A stretch of 51,805 nucleotides of DNA, from assembly GCF_002374855.1 (NCBI RefSeq), contig NZ_NWVC01000012.1, positions 1 to 51,805 of the forward strand, in the 5' to 3' direction. This DNA comes from Sphingomonas adhaesiva. GTDB taxonomy: Bacteria; Pseudomonadota; Alphaproteobacteria; Sphingomonadales; Sphingomonadaceae. The position numbers were made by a program, and so were the translations under genes. This document shows, in pieces, positions 50,632 to 51,805 of the stretch. Numbering within the stretch: position 1 is the first letter of the stretch; every line of letters begins with the position of its first letter. Under the pieces are notes generated by a model that searched no databases, had not been told where the DNA came from, and saw nothing but the letters and a program-made list of their open reading frames with translations.

Positions 50632-50946
50632 TCACGCGAAGGCTTCGTCGGTGAGGTTGCCGTCCCGACTCTCCACGATCAGTGCCACCGTGTCTTCCCG
50701 GTCCCTCGGGTTGAACACACGGCCGACCACCGTCCAGATCGACCGATGTTGCGGATCGTTCCGATCCTGACCCACGATCACGCCGGGATCGAGGATCGTG
50801 TCGCCGATCGCGGGCACCTGGCCGGCAAACTGCTCCACCCCATACTCGACGCCCCCGTCAAAGACCTTGCCGGTTGGGTCGCGGTGCAGGATCCGAATGC
50901 TGGTCACGCGCTGTCGCTCCGCCACGGCGTTGTGCCGATCATCCAT
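50632..50946 (-). CDS. Small hypothetical plasmid protein
   Basis: From ATG 50946 the product is 104 residues: RVTSIRILHRDPTGKVFDGG, then VPAIGDTILDPGVIVGQDRN and SIWTVVGRVFNPRDREDTVA. It is soluble, beta-rich and has no signal peptide. Upstream in-frame codons continue but their composition is Arg/Ala/Gly shadow sequence, so I prefer this start. Short proteins of this kind are often found near antirestriction genes on sphingomonad plasmids. Function unknown. Confidence 0.65.
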   Translation of the reverse strand: MDDRHNAVAERQRVTSIRILHRDPTGKVFDGGVEYGVEQFAGQVPAIGDTILDPGVIVGQDRNDPQHRSIWTVVGRVFNPRDREDTVALIVESRDGNLTDEAFA

Positions 50947-51291
50947 CAACAGATCGCGCAAAGCACGCCCGCTGCCAAGACTATGCCATGCGGCAAAGGA
51001 CGGGCCGTTGGCCCGGCACAGGCTCGCCGGCGCCGCAGCCCTCCCCCGGAGGCCCGCCGGCGCGGGGAACACCAAGGGCGGCTGCCCTTTCGTTCCCGAA
51101 CGACAATCAGGCCCCCCGTGTAATCCGCCAAGCGCGGCACCCGACGCCCTCTGGGCGTCGGCCACGCTAGGGCGGCCCGCCCGCGCCAGGGACCATATTC
51201 TCGCCCTCCCTCCCCATCCCGTTCCTCGCCGGAAAGGCAGAGCCGGTTGCTGTTGCGACCGGCTTTCAGCCTCGAAGGAAAGGAAGAGACC
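50947..51291. other. Intergenic region before the ardC-like gene
   Basis: These 345 bp contain no supportable gene; they separate two divergent genes and should hold both promoters. A GGAAAGGAAGAG ribosome binding site precedes the ardC start. Confidence 0.45.
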
Positions 51292-51679
51292 ATGGCACGG
51301 ATCACCGACAACCGGGCTGACATCTACCAAGAGATCACCGACCAGATGATCGCCATGATCGAGGCGGGCACCCGGCCTTGGTCGAAATCGTGGAACGGCA
51401 GCACCGCTCCCAACATCCCGCTGCGCTCGACTGGTGTTCCTTATCGCGGCATCAACGTCCTGACCCTTTGGGTAGCGGCCATGACGAAGGGCTATGCCTC
51501 GCCGCATTGGCTGACCTTCAAGCAGGCGCTCGCGCTCGGCGGGTGCGTCCGCAAGGGCGAGAAGGGCTCAACCGTCGTTTATGCCAACACGATCGAGGTG
51601 GACGCCGACAGGAGCGGAGAAGCCAGCGACGATGGCAAGCGCCAGGTAGCATTCCTTAAGCGCTACACCGTCTTCAATG
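51292..51679 (+). pseudogene. ArdC-like antirestriction protein, N-terminal part
   Basis: From ATG 51292 the frame encodes the N-terminal ssDNA-binding domain of ArdC/DUF1738 proteins: RADIYQEITDQMIAMIEAGT, RPWSKSWN, PYRGINVLTLW, WLTFKQALALGGCVRKGEKG and FLKRYTVFN, where family members continue with VEQ and a metallopeptidase domain. Here homology ends at 51679 and a stop follows eight bases later. About two thirds of the protein is missing, cut by inserted sequence. Confidence 0.85.
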
Positions 51680-51805
51680 GTGCGCCGTAACGGCGGAAGT
51701 ATAAAGGAGCTCTACCATGAGTAGATGATCTTGCTGGCTATAGATCATGCCCACTGGACTAACCTCGGCTAGCAATAGCTGTAATCCCGAAAGGGACGGG
51801 GAAAA
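51680..51805 (+). mobile_element. Possible 5' end of a group II intron interrupting ardC
   Basis: The inserted sequence begins GTGCGCC, agreeing with the GUGYG 5' consensus of bacterial group II introns, and forms a first stem GCGCCG-TAA-CGGCG. It continues with AAGTATAAAGGAGC and, near the window edge, CCCGAAAGGGACGGGG. The window ends before any reverse transcriptase gene or domain V. Another type of insertion cannot be excluded. Confidence 0.45.

Overview
The window is a high-GC stretch of an alphaproteobacterial, most probably sphingomonad, accessory replicon: a plasmid or a plasmid-derived island. The reasons are the mosaic of IS66, IS21 and Tn3-family elements with broken relaxase and antirestriction genes, the sphingomonad-type intergenic repeats built on CCTGAACTTGTTTCAGG, the copper-resistance gene set, and GTTC-N7-GTTC boxes of the alphaproteobacterial LexA type. 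There is no rRNA, tRNA or housekeeping gene.

Left part (1-17.7 kb): two small operons for secreted proteases face each other. The plus-strand one (452-2518) encodes an exported protein, an HExxH metalloprotease and a lipoprotein. The minus-strand one (14903-13129) encodes an S1 serine protease and a lipoprotein. Both start behind the same 70-bp leader containing a LexA-like box. Between them lie a cobalamin module (riboswitch, BtuB-like receptor, five-helix membrane protein, BtuF-like binding protein, then a second riboswitch driving an 82-aa exported protein) and a mobile-element scrapyard: an IS66 remnant, a 793-bp non-autonomous element, TonB-receptor and phoD fragments, and a complete IS21-family element. 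A HigB/HigA toxin-antitoxin pair and a truncated relaxase follow. A 91-bp direct repeat at 184 and 17608 brackets this section.

Centre (17.7-38.4 kb): a copper-handling island. A CnrY/CnrX/CnrH-like sensor and ECF sigma factor precede copA (multicopper oxidase), copB, DUF305, DUF411 and DUF2231 genes. These are followed by a thioredoxin-reductase-like flavoprotein, copC-copD, an SDR-membrane fusion with a Met/His-rich linker, a frameshifted cytochrome c-FTR1 permease gene, a Cys-rich copper-storage protein, cueR, a Cu(I) P-type ATPase, divergent copZ, and two more DUF305 genes. CueR-type promoters with 19-bp spacers drive the cytoplasmic part (ATPase, copZ, Csp). The periplasmic part is probably under the ECF sigma factor. 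Decayed traA and a thrice-repeated gene relic fill the gaps.

Right part (38.4-51.8 kb): a complete IS66 element carrying a pRiA4b ORF-3 passenger; a nitric-oxide defence module (hmp, DUF1971 protein, group III truncated haemoglobin, divergent nsrR with its operator); a complete Tn3-family transposon with 38-bp inverted repeats whose transposase gene is split by an in-frame stop; a PemK-like toxin with a winged-helix partner; a small hypothetical gene; and an ardC-like gene cut off by what looks like the 5' end of a group II intron.
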